From assembly GCA_944384205.1 (NCBI GenBank), contig CALWSL010000002.1:163176-227175 (forward strand): a stretch of 64,000 nt of DNA. The letters are read 5' to 3'. Source of the DNA: an uncultured Acetatifactor sp. Lineage in GTDB: Bacteria; Bacillota; Clostridia; Lachnospirales; Lachnospiraceae. Shown one piece after another: positions 1 through 9,814 of the stretch (positions are counted from its first letter, which is position 1; each line of letters begins with the position of its first letter). Position numbers and translations under genes: made by a program. Under the pieces are notes generated by a model. That model was not told the DNA's origin. It worked only from the letters and a program-made list of their open reading frames with translations, and ran no database searches.

Positions 1-585
1 ACACAGCGCATCAATCTCCGGTTCCTTTGCCGCTCCCCTGATAATCGTATCTCCCTCTGCCATCACCGCCGCCAGAATAATATTTTCCGTGGCTCCTACG
101 CTGGCAAAGGGCAAAGTAACTTCCGCTCCATGCAGTCCTTCCGTCCTGGCAAAAAGCATTCCCTGCTCTTCCCGAAAATCCACTCCCATTTTCTGCAGGG
201 CATAAATGTGAATATCTATCGGACGTTTTCCAATCATACAGCCGCCCGGATATTCCATCGCCACCTCGCCGCATCTGCCAATCAGGGCGCCCAGCAGGCA
301 CAGGGAAGAACGCATACCCTTAATTGCATCCGCAGGCATCTCACCCCTGCAGACATTCCACGCATTCACACGGATACCGTTCTCCTCCCAGCGTACCTTT
401 AGCCCCAGACTTCTAAGCAGGCTTACCATGCGATGTACATCCGCTATTCTCGGGCAGTTGTATATACAGGAGGTCTCTTTTGTAAGCAGAGTTGCCGCCA
501 GTACCGGCAATGCCGCATTCTTAGAGCCCTGAATGCGAACCTTTCCCTGCAGGGCAACACCACCTTGAACGTGAATTGAATCCAT
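1..585 (-). CDS. murA: UDP-N-acetylglucosamine 1-carboxyvinyltransferase (MurA), 3' end beyond window
   Basis: Cytoplasmic enzyme that transfers enolpyruvate from PEP to UDP-GlcNAc, the first committed step of peptidoglycan synthesis. I translated 195 codons from the ATG at 583-585 to the window edge with no stop. Near the start GSKNAALPV carries the Lys-Asn pair that binds substrate. The loop PGGCMIGKRP carries the catalytic Cys that PEP and fosfomycin attack in this family. Only about half of a normal MurA (roughly 420 residues) is present, because the gene runs off the window. It follows ftsW by 89 bp on the same strand and so probably belongs to the division and cell-wall operon, in the place where many Firmicutes carry murG. 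Family assignment is secure; whether the rest of the gene is intact cannot be seen. Confidence 0.95.
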   Translation of the reverse strand, partial: MDSIHVQGGVALQGKVRIQGSKNAALPVLAATLLTKETSCIYNCPRIADVHRMVSLLRSLGLKVRWEENGIRVNAWNVCRGEMPADAIKGMRSSLCLLGALIGRCGEVAMEYPGGCMIGKRPIDIHIYALQKMGVDFREEQGMLFARTEGLHGAEVTLPFASVGATENIILAAVMAEGDTIIRGAAKEPEIDALC

Positions 586-674
586 GTGACACCATCCGAC
601 CTATTTTTGATTTACTCTAACTATTGTATTCTATGCACATGGTCTTATGATGGTACCTTGTACTGCCGTATGTT

Positions 675-1853
675 TTACAGTTCCTTCAACTGGATTCGTC
701 TTGCCACGCTCAGCACCAGTCCGATTTCAATTAAAAGAAACATCACAGAGGAGCCTCCGTAACTGATAAACGGCAGGGAAATACCGGTATTGGGAATGGA
801 GCCGGTAACAACGGCAATATTCAGGATTGCCTGTACCGCAATGTGACCGATAACTCCCACTACCAGCATGGCTCCGAATAAATCCGGAGCATTGTTCGCT
901 ATAATCATCATTCTCCAAATCAGCATAATAAACATCACAATAATGGCAATGGCTCCAAACAATCCAAGCTCCTCACAGATAATGGAAAATATCATATCAT
1001 TCTGTGCTTCCGGCAGGAAATTCAGCTTTTGCATACTCTGCCCAAGCCCTTTTCCCCAAATGCCGCCGCTTCCGATTGCATAAAGTCCCTGAAGGGTCTG
1101 AAATCCGACGCCCTGTGCATCGCTTTCCGGGTCAAGCCATACCCGGATACGGGCAAAACGGAAATTTCCGCTTCCATCAGAATTTATCACATAAAATACC
1201 AGCAGCGCCGCCGCTGCGACAACTCCTACACCTGCAATGACAAACTTCTTATAATCAGGGCTCGCCACGAACACCATTAAAATCGCGATTGCCATTACAA
1301 TAATTGCCGAGCTCATATTATTTGTGACCTGCCAGATTAACAGCACTATGGGAAGCGGAATTGCCATCATAAGGAAAAATCCCTTCATTGTGCGGACACT
1401 TTTTCCCATTTTGCACACCATAACTGCCAGAAATAATATCATACAAAGCTTTGCCACCTCGGCGGGCTGCACCTGAAATCCGATACCGGGAATACGTATC
1501 CATCGTCTCGCACCGTTCGCCTCAATACCAAGAGGGGTTTTCACCAACAGAATTAATATCACAGACACCACATACCCAAGCACGGCAAAGCGTTCCCAGA
1601 AATGATAGGGGATATTGGCAACCACAATCATAGCCGCCATTCCGACTACAATCGCCACTGCCTGCTTTTTCAGATAATAAGCCGCATCGCCAAATTCCGT
1701 ATATGCCTCATAAGAACTGGCGGAATAGATCATGATGAGACCAAATCCCAATAAAAATAAAACAATGAACAGCAGACTATAGTCAAAAAAGTACTCTGAT
1801 TGCTCTTTTTTCTTTTTTCTGATTCCACTTTTCCGGATTGTCCTTGTTGTCAT
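675..1853 (-). CDS. ftsW: Septal peptidoglycan glycosyltransferase FtsW (SEDS family)
   Basis: SEDS-family polymerase that builds septal glycan strands from lipid II together with a class B PBP. The 392-residue protein has a basic cytoplasmic N-terminus (RKSGIRKKKKEQ) and about ten hydrophobic segments. Family hallmarks are RRWIRIPGIGFQVQPAEVAK, EAQNDMIFSIICEELG in the large extracellular loop, and the C-terminal GISLPFISYGGSS. It starts 18 bp after murD and precedes murA. The neighbouring PBPs and mraY support FtsW rather than RodA. SpoVE, the sporulation paralogue, is a possible alternative name because sequence alone separates the two poorly. Confidence 0.93.
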   Translation of the reverse strand: MTTRTIRKSGIRKKKKEQSEYFFDYSLLFIVLFLLGFGLIMIYSASSYEAYTEFGDAAYYLKKQAVAIVVGMAAMIVVANIPYHFWERFAVLGYVVSVILILLVKTPLGIEANGARRWIRIPGIGFQVQPAEVAKLCMILFLAVMVCKMGKSVRTMKGFFLMMAIPLPIVLLIWQVTNNMSSAIIVMAIAILMVFVASPDYKKFVIAGVGVVAAAALLVFYVINSDGSGNFRFARIRVWLDPESDAQGVGFQTLQGLYAIGSGGIWGKGLGQSMQKLNFLPEAQNDMIFSIICEELGLFGAIAIIVMFIMLIWRMMIIANNAPDLFGAMLVVGVIGHIAVQAILNIAVVTGSIPNTGISLPFISYGGSSVMFLLIEIGLVLSVARRIQLKEL

Positions 1854-1871
1854 AGAAACTCCCTTTCGTCT

Positions 1872-3239
1872 TTATTCTGCAAGACTGTGAACATATTCCT
1901 TGAATATCTGTCCGCGCACCTCATAGTTCGGGAACATGCCCCAGCTTGCACAGGCAGGAGACAATAAAACCGCATCCCCGCTCTCTGCAAGCTCTGTGCA
2001 AAGCCGCAGGCACTGCTCAAAGGTTTCTGCAAACTTAATATTGGTAAAGCCATGCGCCTTCGCACACGCGGCAATTTTCTCTTTCGTCTCTCCAATCAGC
2101 ACCAGCCATTTTACCTTTCCGTCAAAGCTCTCAATCCATTCGTCGTACTCGCTCTGCTTATCGTAACCGCCGCCAATTAAAACGGTGGGTCCTCTCATGG
2201 CTTTGATTCCCTGAATTGCCGCATCGGGATTGGTTCCCTTGGAATCGTTGTAATAATCCACGCCGCCTTTGGTAGCCACAAACTCAATTCGATGCTCCAC
2301 GGCATGAAACTCTCTGATAACGGAAAGAATGGTCTCCATTGGCACCTTCATCCCCTCTGCAATGGCGATTGCCGCCATGACATTTTCCACATTACAGATT
2401 CCTACCAGCTTCATGTCCGTATGAATATCCAGAAGCTCCGTCACTTGTCCGGAAACACTTTTTACAATCTTGTCATCCTTTAAGAAATAACCGTCTGTAA
2501 GCTCTCTTTTTGAGGAAAACAGCACAACCCTTGCCGGGCATCTCCCCGCAAAATCGCGGGTGTATTCGTTTTCATAGTTGAGGACACAGATATCTTCCCC
2601 GGTCTGATTGGAGGCAACCGCCTCCTTTGCCTTTACATAAGCCGCCATGGTATGATGACGGTTTAAATGATCCGGCGTCACATTTAATATGGCGGATGCC
2701 ACGGGATGAAAGGTCTGTATCGTTTCCAACTGAAAGGAACTGATTTCTCCTACCGTAACCGTATCCGCCGCTGTTTTCAGGACCTCCATCGTATAAGGAT
2801 TACCGATATTTCCCACCACAAAGGTCTTCTCCGCTCCGTAATATGCCTTCATAATCTCGCCCACGAGCGTGGTTGTAGTGGTCTTTCCGTTGGTTCCGGT
2901 AATGGCTATTACCTTTCCCTGCTCCGCCAGAAATCCCAATTCAATTTCACCGATAATCTTCACGCCTCTGTCACGCATTCTGTTTACCAGCGGAATATCC
3001 GTGGGAACGCCGGGACTTAATACTGCAACCTCAACACGCTGCTCCACCTCCGTAGGAAGCTCCCCTGCGATACAGGTCGCGTTACTTCCTTCAGGAAGCT
3101 TTTTTTTAAGCTCCTCCACAGTTATCTTTTCATTACTGTCATACAATATCACTTCCGCTTTCATGTGTTCCAGCAGGCTTAACGCCCCGATTCCGCTGAT
3201 ACCGGAACCGATTACCAGACACGTTTGTCCTTTTAACAT
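1872..3239 (-). CDS. murD: UDP-N-acetylmuramoylalanine--D-glutamate ligase (MurD)
   Basis: Cytoplasmic ATP-dependent ligase that adds D-glutamate to UDP-MurNAc-L-Ala. The 455-residue length is normal. The N-terminal nucleotide fold shows VIGSGISGIGALSL, the central Mur ligase domain has the P-loop ITGTNGKTTTTTLVGEI, and the C-terminal domain starts near NDSKGTNPDAAIQGI, a MurD signature. VTPDHLNRH is the usual metal and ATP region. The gene sits 18 bp after mraY and 18 bp before ftsW, in the conserved dcw order, so co-transcription is expected. No oddities were seen. Confidence 0.95.
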   Translation of the reverse strand: MLKGQTCLVIGSGISGIGALSLLEHMKAEVILYDSNEKITVEELKKKLPEGSNATCIAGELPTEVEQRVEVAVLSPGVPTDIPLVNRMRDRGVKIIGEIELGFLAEQGKVIAITGTNGKTTTTTLVGEIMKAYYGAEKTFVVGNIGNPYTMEVLKTAADTVTVGEISSFQLETIQTFHPVASAILNVTPDHLNRHHTMAAYVKAKEAVASNQTGEDICVLNYENEYTRDFAGRCPARVVLFSSKRELTDGYFLKDDKIVKSVSGQVTELLDIHTDMKLVGICNVENVMAAIAIAEGMKVPMETILSVIREFHAVEHRIEFVATKGGVDYYNDSKGTNPDAAIQGIKAMRGPTVLIGGGYDKQSEYDEWIESFDGKVKWLVLIGETKEKIAACAKAHGFTNIKFAETFEQCLRLCTELAESGDAVLLSPACASWGMFPNYEVRGQIFKEYVHSLAE

Positions 3240-3257
3240 AACTAACCTCCATACTTC

Positions 3258-4217
3258 TCACACTATCCCGAACAGCGCCGCAAGACACATCAGTGCAGTC
3301 ACAATCGTAAATAATGCGACAATTTTCGTCTCTGACCAGCCGCAAAGCTCAAAATGATGATGTAACGGCGCCATCTTTAAAAGTCTTTTTCCACCGCTGA
3401 GCTTAAAATAACATACCTGCAGCATTACGCTTTCCACCTCTATCAGATAGACAATACCTACGATGGCAATATAAAGCGGCATCTGCAGCATATAACCGCA
3501 GGCTGCCACAAAGCCTCCCAAGGCAAGGGAGCCGGTATCTCCCATAAATACCTCTGCGGGATATACATTAAACAATAAAAAACCCATCAGGGCTCCCACC
3601 ACCGCACAGGTAACAGGCGCAATTCCGCTGCCCATACCGACGGCGGCAACAGAAAAGAAAACTGCCACCATGACCGTAACGCTTCCCGCCAGACCGTCCA
3701 GTCCGTCCGTAAAGTTCGTTCCGTTGACTGTGCCAAGCACCACAAAGAACAGCATCGGAATATTGAAACTTCCCAAATCAATATATTGTCCTCCGGCAAA
3801 GGGTATCCGCATCGCAAGACTGATATCCGTATAATGCAGGAGATAATAGACAAAAACGCCGGTAACAAGAATCTGCCCAGCCAGCTTCTGCCACGCTGAA
3901 AGCCCCATGGAGCGTCTGCATACAATCTTGATATAATCGTCCAGAAAACCCACCATTCCAAAACCTATCGTCAAAAACAGAACCGGCGCCGCCTCCTGAT
4001 ATGTACCGATATATGGCAGTGACGCCACTATCACACTGAACAGAATCAAAATTCCTCCCATCGTGGGAGTTCCTGTTTTTTTCAGGTGTGCTTCAGGTCC
4101 GTCCTCTCTGACAGTCTGACCGCATTTCAGCTTCCGTAACATGGGAATGACAATCGGTCCCAGCACCGCACAGATTGTAAATGCCAGAACAATCGCCACA
4201 AGATTCGAGTTACTCAT
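3258..4217 (-). CDS. mraY: Phospho-N-acetylmuramoyl-pentapeptide transferase (MraY)
   Basis: Integral membrane enzyme that moves phospho-MurNAc-pentapeptide onto undecaprenyl phosphate, making lipid I. The 319 residues contain about ten membrane segments. Visible signatures are LKKTGTPTMGGILIL, FLDDYIKI with the Asp pair, NGTNFTDGLDGLAG, and the late MAPLHHHFELCGWSE histidine cluster. Its ATG overlaps the stop of the upstream PBP gene in an ATGA junction, which indicates translational coupling. Length and motifs match the family well. Confidence 0.95.
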   Translation of the reverse strand: MSNSNLVAIVLAFTICAVLGPIVIPMLRKLKCGQTVREDGPEAHLKKTGTPTMGGILILFSVIVASLPYIGTYQEAAPVLFLTIGFGMVGFLDDYIKIVCRRSMGLSAWQKLAGQILVTGVFVYYLLHYTDISLAMRIPFAGGQYIDLGSFNIPMLFFVVLGTVNGTNFTDGLDGLAGSVTVMVAVFFSVAAVGMGSGIAPVTCAVVGALMGFLLFNVYPAEVFMGDTGSLALGGFVAACGYMLQMPLYIAIVGIVYLIEVESVMLQVCYFKLSGGKRLLKMAPLHHHFELCGWSETKIVALFTIVTALMCLAALFGIV

Positions 4218-5950
4218 TGATTATACTCCTTTATTCCTAAATACGGAAGAATATTTTCAAAAAGCTGCCGGATAACAGGCGCTGCGACCTGACCTCCATA
4301 ATAAACTCCCTGAGGATTATTGATAATGGCAATGGCAATCACCTGGGGATCATCCGCCGGTGCAAACCCGATAAAAGAAGCAATATAACGTCCGCTTCCT
4401 CTTGGAAGTGTCTGACTGGTAGCTGTCTTGCCGCCCACACGGTAGCCCTCCACCTTGCCGTTTTTGCCGGAGCCCTCCGACACCACCATTTCCAGAATGC
4501 TTCGCATGGTTGCACTGGTTTCCTCCGACACAATTCCTTCCTGCACAGGATAGGTAAAGCTTTCTACCACCTCTCCCGACTCATCCACCGCCTTCAAACC
4601 AAAGTGGGGCGTAACGCGGTTTCCTCCGTTGATAATGGAGGCCGCCGTTGTTATCATCTGCATCGCCGTAATCTGAAAGGACTGTCCGAATGACACTGTG
4701 GCGAGCTCCACATTACCCATATCCTCTTTTTTGTGCATAATGGTACCCGCTTCACCAGGAAGGTCAATGCCTGTTTTGGTCTTTAACCCAAACTGCTCAA
4801 AATACTTATAATAATTATCCACGCCAAGTCTGAGCCCTACGGTGATAAATACCGGATTACAGGAATTCATGGTCGCCTGCACAAAATCCTCGCTTCCATG
4901 TCCCGCCACCTTGTGACAGCGGATTTTCCGGTCATCCACAACAATAAAACCGGGACAGCTAAAGGTGCTTGAGGGCGTCACCACTCCTTCCTCCAAACCC
5001 GCTGCCGCAGTGATAATTTTAAAAACAGAACCAGGCTCATAGGTATCATTGATACAGGCGTTTCTCCACATCCGGTTCAAGGCGTCCTGCTTCTCCTCCG
5101 CCGTAAGCGTATCAGAAGTTCCTTCCGGAAGTTCATAGGGGTTGTCTAAATCAAATTCCGGCACATTGACACATGCGTATATTTCACCGTTGTTCGGATT
5201 CATCACAATGATGGACACGCTGTCAGCCTCCTTCGTAGCCATCGCCTGTTCCGCCAGTTGTGTGGCATAAGTCTGTATATTCCTGTCCAGACTGATATAC
5301 AAATCATTGCCTGCCACCGGTTCCCTGCGTCTCTCACCCGCCTCTTCCACCTCAACTCCTCTGGCATCCGTTACCGTAAGAATTTTTCCTGCCTCTCCCG
5401 CCAGATAATCCTCATAGACCACCTCCAGACCGATAATGCCCTGATTGTCTCCGCCGGTAAATCCCAATACCTTGCTTGCCAGTTCTCCGTAAGGATAATA
5501 CCGTTTATAATCCTCGTCAACCTTTACGCCCGCCAAATCATATTCCCGTATTTTATCACCGACTGCTTTATCCACATTACTTTTAATGCGTTCCATGGAG
5601 GAATATTTTTCCACCCGCTTTCGCACATATTCCTCAGACAAATCCAGTTCTTTGCAAAGCACCCGAATCACTTCCTCCTCATTCTCTATCTGATTGTGAA
5701 TGACAGATATGGTACACACCGTTTTGTTGTCTGCAAGCACCGTTCCGTTGCGGTCCAGAATGCGTCCCCTCGCCGCCTTGATACTCCGTTCTCTCTCATG
5801 AAGGTCGGTGGCAAGCTGGGAATAATAATCCGCCCGCCATACCATCAGATAAATCAGTCTTCCAAACAAAAGGAGAAACATCACCACACAGGCTATGGTA
5901 AGAACCATTATTTTTTTCCTATGATAAATCTTATTATTATTCGTGAGCAT
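4214..5950 (-). CDS. Class B penicillin-binding protein, SpoVD/FtsI-like, with KTA in place of KTG
   Basis: Membrane-anchored transpeptidase that cross-links peptidoglycan at the septum or spore cortex. One N-terminal membrane segment (IMVLTIACVVMFLLLFGRLI) is followed by a PBP dimerisation domain (RGRILDRNGTVLADN) and the transpeptidase domain. YEPGSVFK holds the nucleophile Ser and Lys, and MNSCNPVF the SxN motif. The third motif reads GGKTATSQ, with Ala where most family members have Gly (KTG). I placed the start at 5950 (MLTNNNK) because GAGG lies six bases upstream; an in-frame ATG at 5962 lacks a ribosome site. There is no PASTA domain, which argues against a canonical SpoVD. It is the second of two adjacent class B PBPs. 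Confidence 0.85.
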   Translation of the reverse strand: MLTNNNKIYHRKKIMVLTIACVVMFLLLFGRLIYLMVWRADYYSQLATDLHERERSIKAARGRILDRNGTVLADNKTVCTISVIHNQIENEEEVIRVLCKELDLSEEYVRKRVEKYSSMERIKSNVDKAVGDKIREYDLAGVKVDEDYKRYYPYGELASKVLGFTGGDNQGIIGLEVVYEDYLAGEAGKILTVTDARGVEVEEAGERRREPVAGNDLYISLDRNIQTYATQLAEQAMATKEADSVSIIVMNPNNGEIYACVNVPEFDLDNPYELPEGTSDTLTAEEKQDALNRMWRNACINDTYEPGSVFKIITAAAGLEEGVVTPSSTFSCPGFIVVDDRKIRCHKVAGHGSEDFVQATMNSCNPVFITVGLRLGVDNYYKYFEQFGLKTKTGIDLPGEAGTIMHKKEDMGNVELATVSFGQSFQITAMQMITTAASIINGGNRVTPHFGLKAVDESGEVVESFTYPVQEGIVSEETSATMRSILEMVVSEGSGKNGKVEGYRVGGKTATSQTLPRGSGRYIASFIGFAPADDPQVIAIAIINNPQGVYYGGQVAAPVIRQLFENILPYLGIKEYNQ

Positions 5951-6028
5951 AGGAAACCTCATAAAAAGGGTATTACTTATCTGTATTCCCGCTTTTATGA
6001 GGTTATTCCTGCTGTGTACAAACCAACG

Positions 6029-8272
6029 TTATTCTGTCCGGGAATTTTCAAGATTCGGATTTATCGGAACGTCGTCTTCCATTGCGCTGAAATTACCCTC
6101 CGCCGGATATCCTGTCTCAGGGTCCAATTGTTCTCCCGTCTCCGGATTTACAAGATTTCCGGTCTCAGGGTCTGTAGGAAAACTCTTCCAGGCATCGTTA
6201 CCGTCATTCTCTTCTTCCGAACTCTGCGTTTCTTCCTCCTCAGAATCCTCACCCTCCGGTATATCCTCTTCCTGATTGGATTTATACATTGTGGTGATTT
6301 CCAGTTGTTTTTCTTCCAGCTCTGCAATTTCCGCCTCGCTCAGTTCCTCCGTCATGAAAATCTGTAAGTACGGGAGCACTTCCGTCAAAATATTACGCAC
6401 AATACCGGTGGCAAACTTTGCATCGTCCTGATACTGTGCATTCGCACGGTCCACCACCACATAAATGGCAATCTGCGGATCATCCGCCGGTGCATACCCC
6501 ATAAAGGATACCACATAGTCCGTATCGGAACGCGTATGCGTAACAGGGTCTATGGTCTCCGCCGTACCCGTTTTGCCGCCGATAGCATATCCTGCGGGAC
6601 GCGCTGTTTTACCCGTTCTGGAGCTTCCGCCCTCCTCCATAACAACAGCACGGCAGTACCGGCGTATCAGCTCCGAAGTGGACTCCGAAATGGTCTGTTT
6701 CAAAACTCTTGGCTCGACATTCTCCACGGTTGCTCCACTGGCATTGGTAATTTTATCCACCATATGAGGCTCATAATAATAACCGCCGTTAATTAACGAG
6801 CAGAAACCCGTAATCATCTGAATCATTGTTACATTGAAGTTCTGACCAAAAGTGTTGGTCGCCAGATCGGTGGGTCCCATATTCTCCACAGAATACATAA
6901 GGCTTGCCGTTCTTGCCTCTCCCGTCAAATCAATATTGGTCTTTAATCCAAAATTAAAGATTTCCTGAAATCTGCAAAACTCCTCCTTGCCCATTGTCTG
7001 CCCGATTTTCATCATCGCCACATTACAGGACCATGCGATGGCATCCTGTAAACTTACGTCACCGTCACCGCCTTTTGCATAGCTATGGCACTTAATGTTG
7101 TAGTCCCCCACTTCCAATGCCCCTTCGCAGGTATAATGTGCATCGGCGCTGATAGCACCGCTCTCCAACGCAGCCGCCACGGTAAACGGTTTCGCAGTGG
7201 AACCGGGTTCATACGTATCCGTAATACAGAAATTTTTCCAAAGCTGATTTAAGTTTAACAGAATCTGTTCATCCGTCATGGTTGCCAGAACCTCTTCATT
7301 AATGACAGTGTCCGTTTTGTCAATCGTATAGTAACCGTTCCCCAAATCATTCTGCTCTACCATCACTGAGCCAATCAGGGCATCTGTATTTCGGGTATCA
7401 TTCAGGTCATAGGTCGGATAGCTCGCCATTGCCAGAATGTTTCCCGTATCGACCTCCATAATAATGCAGCCCAGATTCTCCGCACCGTTGCCTTCACGGT
7501 AAGAATCCTTATACTCTTCATTAAATTGTTTCAGATATTTTTCCACAATACTTTGAATATTGGCATCAATAGTACTATGTATAGTATTACCGTCCACCGC
7601 AGGCTTAATGGTTCTCTCAAGAGTGGAATCCTCATTCAGATAACCATATTCCCTGCCTGCCGTTCCGTTCAGCGTATCATTATAATACTCTTCCAGTCCG
7701 TACAGACCCTGATTGTCCGACCTTGTAAAACCGATGACGTCCGCCGCCAGACTGCCGTTCGGATATACTCTTTTATATTCCTCCTCAAACCAGACGCCCT
7801 TGATATTCTTATCCGTCAGCTGCGCCTCCTGAAAATCCGCTATCTCTTCATAAGACAGCCTGCGAAGAGGTACATACCAGGAAGAATTTGGATTGGTTGT
7901 TACATATTCTCTGACAGCCGGCATATCCAGCGATTCAAAATTACTTTCCAGCGCCGCAAGCGTGGGCTCCAGATACGCCTCGTTTGAAAGCATGACATTC
8001 GCGTCAATCACCAGATTGTAAACCTTCTCGCTGACCGCCAGCCTGGTTCCCTTTGCATCCACAATATCGCCCCTTCGGAAGGGTATTGTTGTAGAATCAT
8101 ATCTTTGCTGGGACAATACCTGCTTCTGATACTGCGTACCGTTCTCTCTGGTAACCCATACCAGACGGGCGCTTAATCCGGCAAAAGCCAGCAGTACAAA
8201 AATAAAAAGTACTACCAGCTTCTTTTGCATTTTTATCGTAAATTTTTTTACATTTTGTTTCTGTTCTTTCAC
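6029..8272 (-). CDS. Class B penicillin-binding protein (PBP2B/FtsI-like) with acidic C-terminal tail
   Basis: Membrane-bound septal transpeptidase, probably the partner of FtsW. The 747-residue protein has one N-terminal membrane helix (LVVLFIFVLLAFAGLSARLV), a dimerisation domain (FRRGDIVDAKGTRLAVSEK) and a transpeptidase domain with YEPGSTAKPF (Ser nucleophile and Lys), IAWSCNVAM (SxN) and GGKTGTAETID (KTG). The last hundred or so residues are unusual: an acidic stretch (EGEDSEEEETQSSEEEN) and then three DPETG/NPETG-type repeats, probably extracellular and disordered. The start is GTG at 8270-8272, with AGAGGTG just upstream. It lies ten bases after ftsL, the usual place of pbpB. Confidence 0.9.
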   Translation of the reverse strand: MKEQKQNVKKFTIKMQKKLVVLFIFVLLAFAGLSARLVWVTRENGTQYQKQVLSQQRYDSTTIPFRRGDIVDAKGTRLAVSEKVYNLVIDANVMLSNEAYLEPTLAALESNFESLDMPAVREYVTTNPNSSWYVPLRRLSYEEIADFQEAQLTDKNIKGVWFEEEYKRVYPNGSLAADVIGFTRSDNQGLYGLEEYYNDTLNGTAGREYGYLNEDSTLERTIKPAVDGNTIHSTIDANIQSIVEKYLKQFNEEYKDSYREGNGAENLGCIIMEVDTGNILAMASYPTYDLNDTRNTDALIGSVMVEQNDLGNGYYTIDKTDTVINEEVLATMTDEQILLNLNQLWKNFCITDTYEPGSTAKPFTVAAALESGAISADAHYTCEGALEVGDYNIKCHSYAKGGDGDVSLQDAIAWSCNVAMMKIGQTMGKEEFCRFQEIFNFGLKTNIDLTGEARTASLMYSVENMGPTDLATNTFGQNFNVTMIQMITGFCSLINGGYYYEPHMVDKITNASGATVENVEPRVLKQTISESTSELIRRYCRAVVMEEGGSSRTGKTARPAGYAIGGKTGTAETIDPVTHTRSDTDYVVSFMGYAPADDPQIAIYVVVDRANAQYQDDAKFATGIVRNILTEVLPYLQIFMTEELSEAEIAELEEKQLEITTMYKSNQEEDIPEGEDSEEEETQSSEEENDGNDAWKSFPTDPETGNLVNPETGEQLDPETGYPAEGNFSAMEDDVPINPNLENSRTE

Positions 8273-8281
8273 ACTGCACCT

Positions 8282-8797
8282 CTAATTTGAGTTTCCGCTT
8301 ACCTGTCGCATATAATCATTTTCTACGCTGTCATATGTAATAATCTGTCCTTCCTTCGCATAGGTCATACCAAGCTCGCCGATGGCAATTCTCTTGATTT
8401 CCTCTAAATCAATGCTGCTGGTGATGCGGCTGTATTCTTCATCGTTGGCAAGTTTCATGGTATTCAGCGTACTTTCCAGACTAGCCAGTCCCTTTGTTCT
8501 GTTCGTCAGTTCTGACTGTAATTGAATATAATTTATCAGAATAAAGGCACAGGTACAAAATGCCGCCACTAAAAAAACGACATACCCCAGATTCATATGA
8601 CGGACTTTGTCCCTGTTTTTTCTGGTCTCATGACTTAACTGTCGCCTTGGTTCTCTCTCTAACTCTCTCTGTATATCCAGTCTGCGCGCGGTATTTCCAT
8701 ATACATAGATACCGCTGTCGTTTCTTCTTGCATTTGTTCTATTTACGTTTGTTCTGATATTTCCCCTGTTTGAATTTACTCCCCTTGTCTGAGCCAA
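8282..8797 (-). CDS. ftsL: FtsL-like cell-division protein
   Basis: Bitopic division protein expected to join the FtsL-DivIC-DivIB complex that activates FtsW and its PBP. The 171 residues comprise a long basic cytoplasmic region (rich in Arg and Asn, residues 1-67), one membrane helix (GYVVFLVAAFCTCAFILI) and an extracellular segment predicted as coiled coil (LQSELTNRTKGLASLESTL). Sequence conservation in this family is low; the call rests on topology and on its place between rsmH and the PBP gene. The start is a TTG (MAQTRG) with GCAGGCG upstream. The cytoplasmic tail is longer than the roughly 30 residues of many FtsL proteins. Confidence 0.8.
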   Translation of the reverse strand: MAQTRGVNSNRGNIRTNVNRTNARRNDSGIYVYGNTARRLDIQRELEREPRRQLSHETRKNRDKVRHMNLGYVVFLVAAFCTCAFILINYIQLQSELTNRTKGLASLESTLNTMKLANDEEYSRITSSIDLEEIKRIAIGELGMTYAKEGQIITYDSVENDYMRQVSGNSN

Positions 8798-8866
8798 TTG
8801 AATCGCCTGCTTTCTGTTTAAATTTTTTACTATTCAAGATTGCAAGATTTCGCGGAAATCGTTACA

Positions 8867-9802
8867 TCACTCGTCTCTTTTTTCAAACACCCTGAGCTTT
8901 GCGCTCTTGGAACGACTGTTTTCTTCCAATTCCTCCCTGCCTGGAAGAATCGGTTTTCTGGTAATCACTTTCCCTTTGGATAGGTTACCGCATACACAAA
9001 CCGGAAATTCCGGGGGACAGGTACACGGATTCTCATTCCTCTTAAATGCCGTCTTTACAATTCTGTCCTCCAGAGAATGAAAGGTTATAACGCAAAGCCT
9101 TCCTCCCGGATTTAGCATATCAATAAAGTCGTCCAGGGAATTGCGAAGTACTTCCAATTCCTGATTGCATTCAATGCGGATTGCCTGAAAGGTCTGTTTT
9201 GAGGGATGTCCGTTCTGCCGCATTTTTGCGGGAATCGCTGCCTTGATGACCTCGTTTAATTCAAAAGTCGTTTCGATAGGCGCATCCGCCCTAGCTCTCA
9301 CAATGTGTTTCGCAATATTTTTTGCAAATTTATCTTCGCCGTAATCACGTATGATGTGAAACAATTCCATCTCAGAATAATTGTTCACAATATCCCTTGC
9401 CGTCAGCGTCTGTCTGCGGTCCATCCGCATATCCAAGGGTGCATCAAAGCGATAGGAAAACCCCCTGTCCCCCTTATCTAACTGATAAGAAGATACTCCC
9501 AAATCCAGCACCACGCCATCCACCTTGTCCACCCCAAGCTTAGAAAGGACCGCTTTCGCGTTGCGATAATTATCGCGGATGACAGTAACCATATGTCCAA
9601 AGGGTTTTAATCTTTCTTCTGCTGCCGCAACCGCCGCATCGTCCTGATCAATTCCGTAAAAATGACCGTCTGTAAGACGTCTGCACACCTCAAAGGCATG
9701 TCCGCCTCCGCCCAAGGTTCCGTCTACATAGATGCCGTCGGACTTGATATGCAGTTCTTCGATTGTCTCCGTAAGCATCACGGAATAATGATTAAATTCC
9801 AC
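8867..9802 (-). CDS. rsmH: 16S rRNA (cytosine1402-N4)-methyltransferase RsmH (MraW)
   Basis: SAM-dependent enzyme that N4-methylates C1402 in the decoding centre of 16S rRNA. The 311-residue protein starts [13 protein letters not shown], followed by [15 protein letters not shown] (SAM-binding motif I), [30 protein letters not shown] and [13 protein letters not shown], all typical of RsmH. A Cys-rich stretch near the end ([13 protein letters not shown]) is also common in Firmicutes homologues. It sits 12 bp after mraZ at the head of the dcw cluster. Confidence 0.96.
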   Translation of the reverse strand: MEFNHYSVMLTETIEELHIKSDGIYVDGTLGGGGHAFEVCRRLTDGHFYGIDQDDAAVAAAEERLKPFGHMVTVIRDNYRNAKAVLSKLGVDKVDGVVLDLGVSSYQLDKGDRGFSYRFDAPLDMRMDRRQTLTARDIVNNYSEMELFHIIRDYGEDKFAKNIAKHIVRARADAPIETTFELNEVIKAAIPAKMRQNGHPSKQTFQAIRIECNQELEVLRNSLDDFIDMLNPGGRLCVITFHSLEDRIVKTAFKRNENPCTCPPEFPVCVCGNLSKGKVITRKPILPGREELEENSRSKSAKLRVFEKRDE

Positions 9803-9814
9803 GGATATTCTCCT

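Noticed and set aside
5258-6367. 369-codon open frame on the plus strand
   Set aside because: It lies antisense to the two PBP genes, has no ribosome site and no family-like motifs. Codon bias of the PBP genes explains the open frame.
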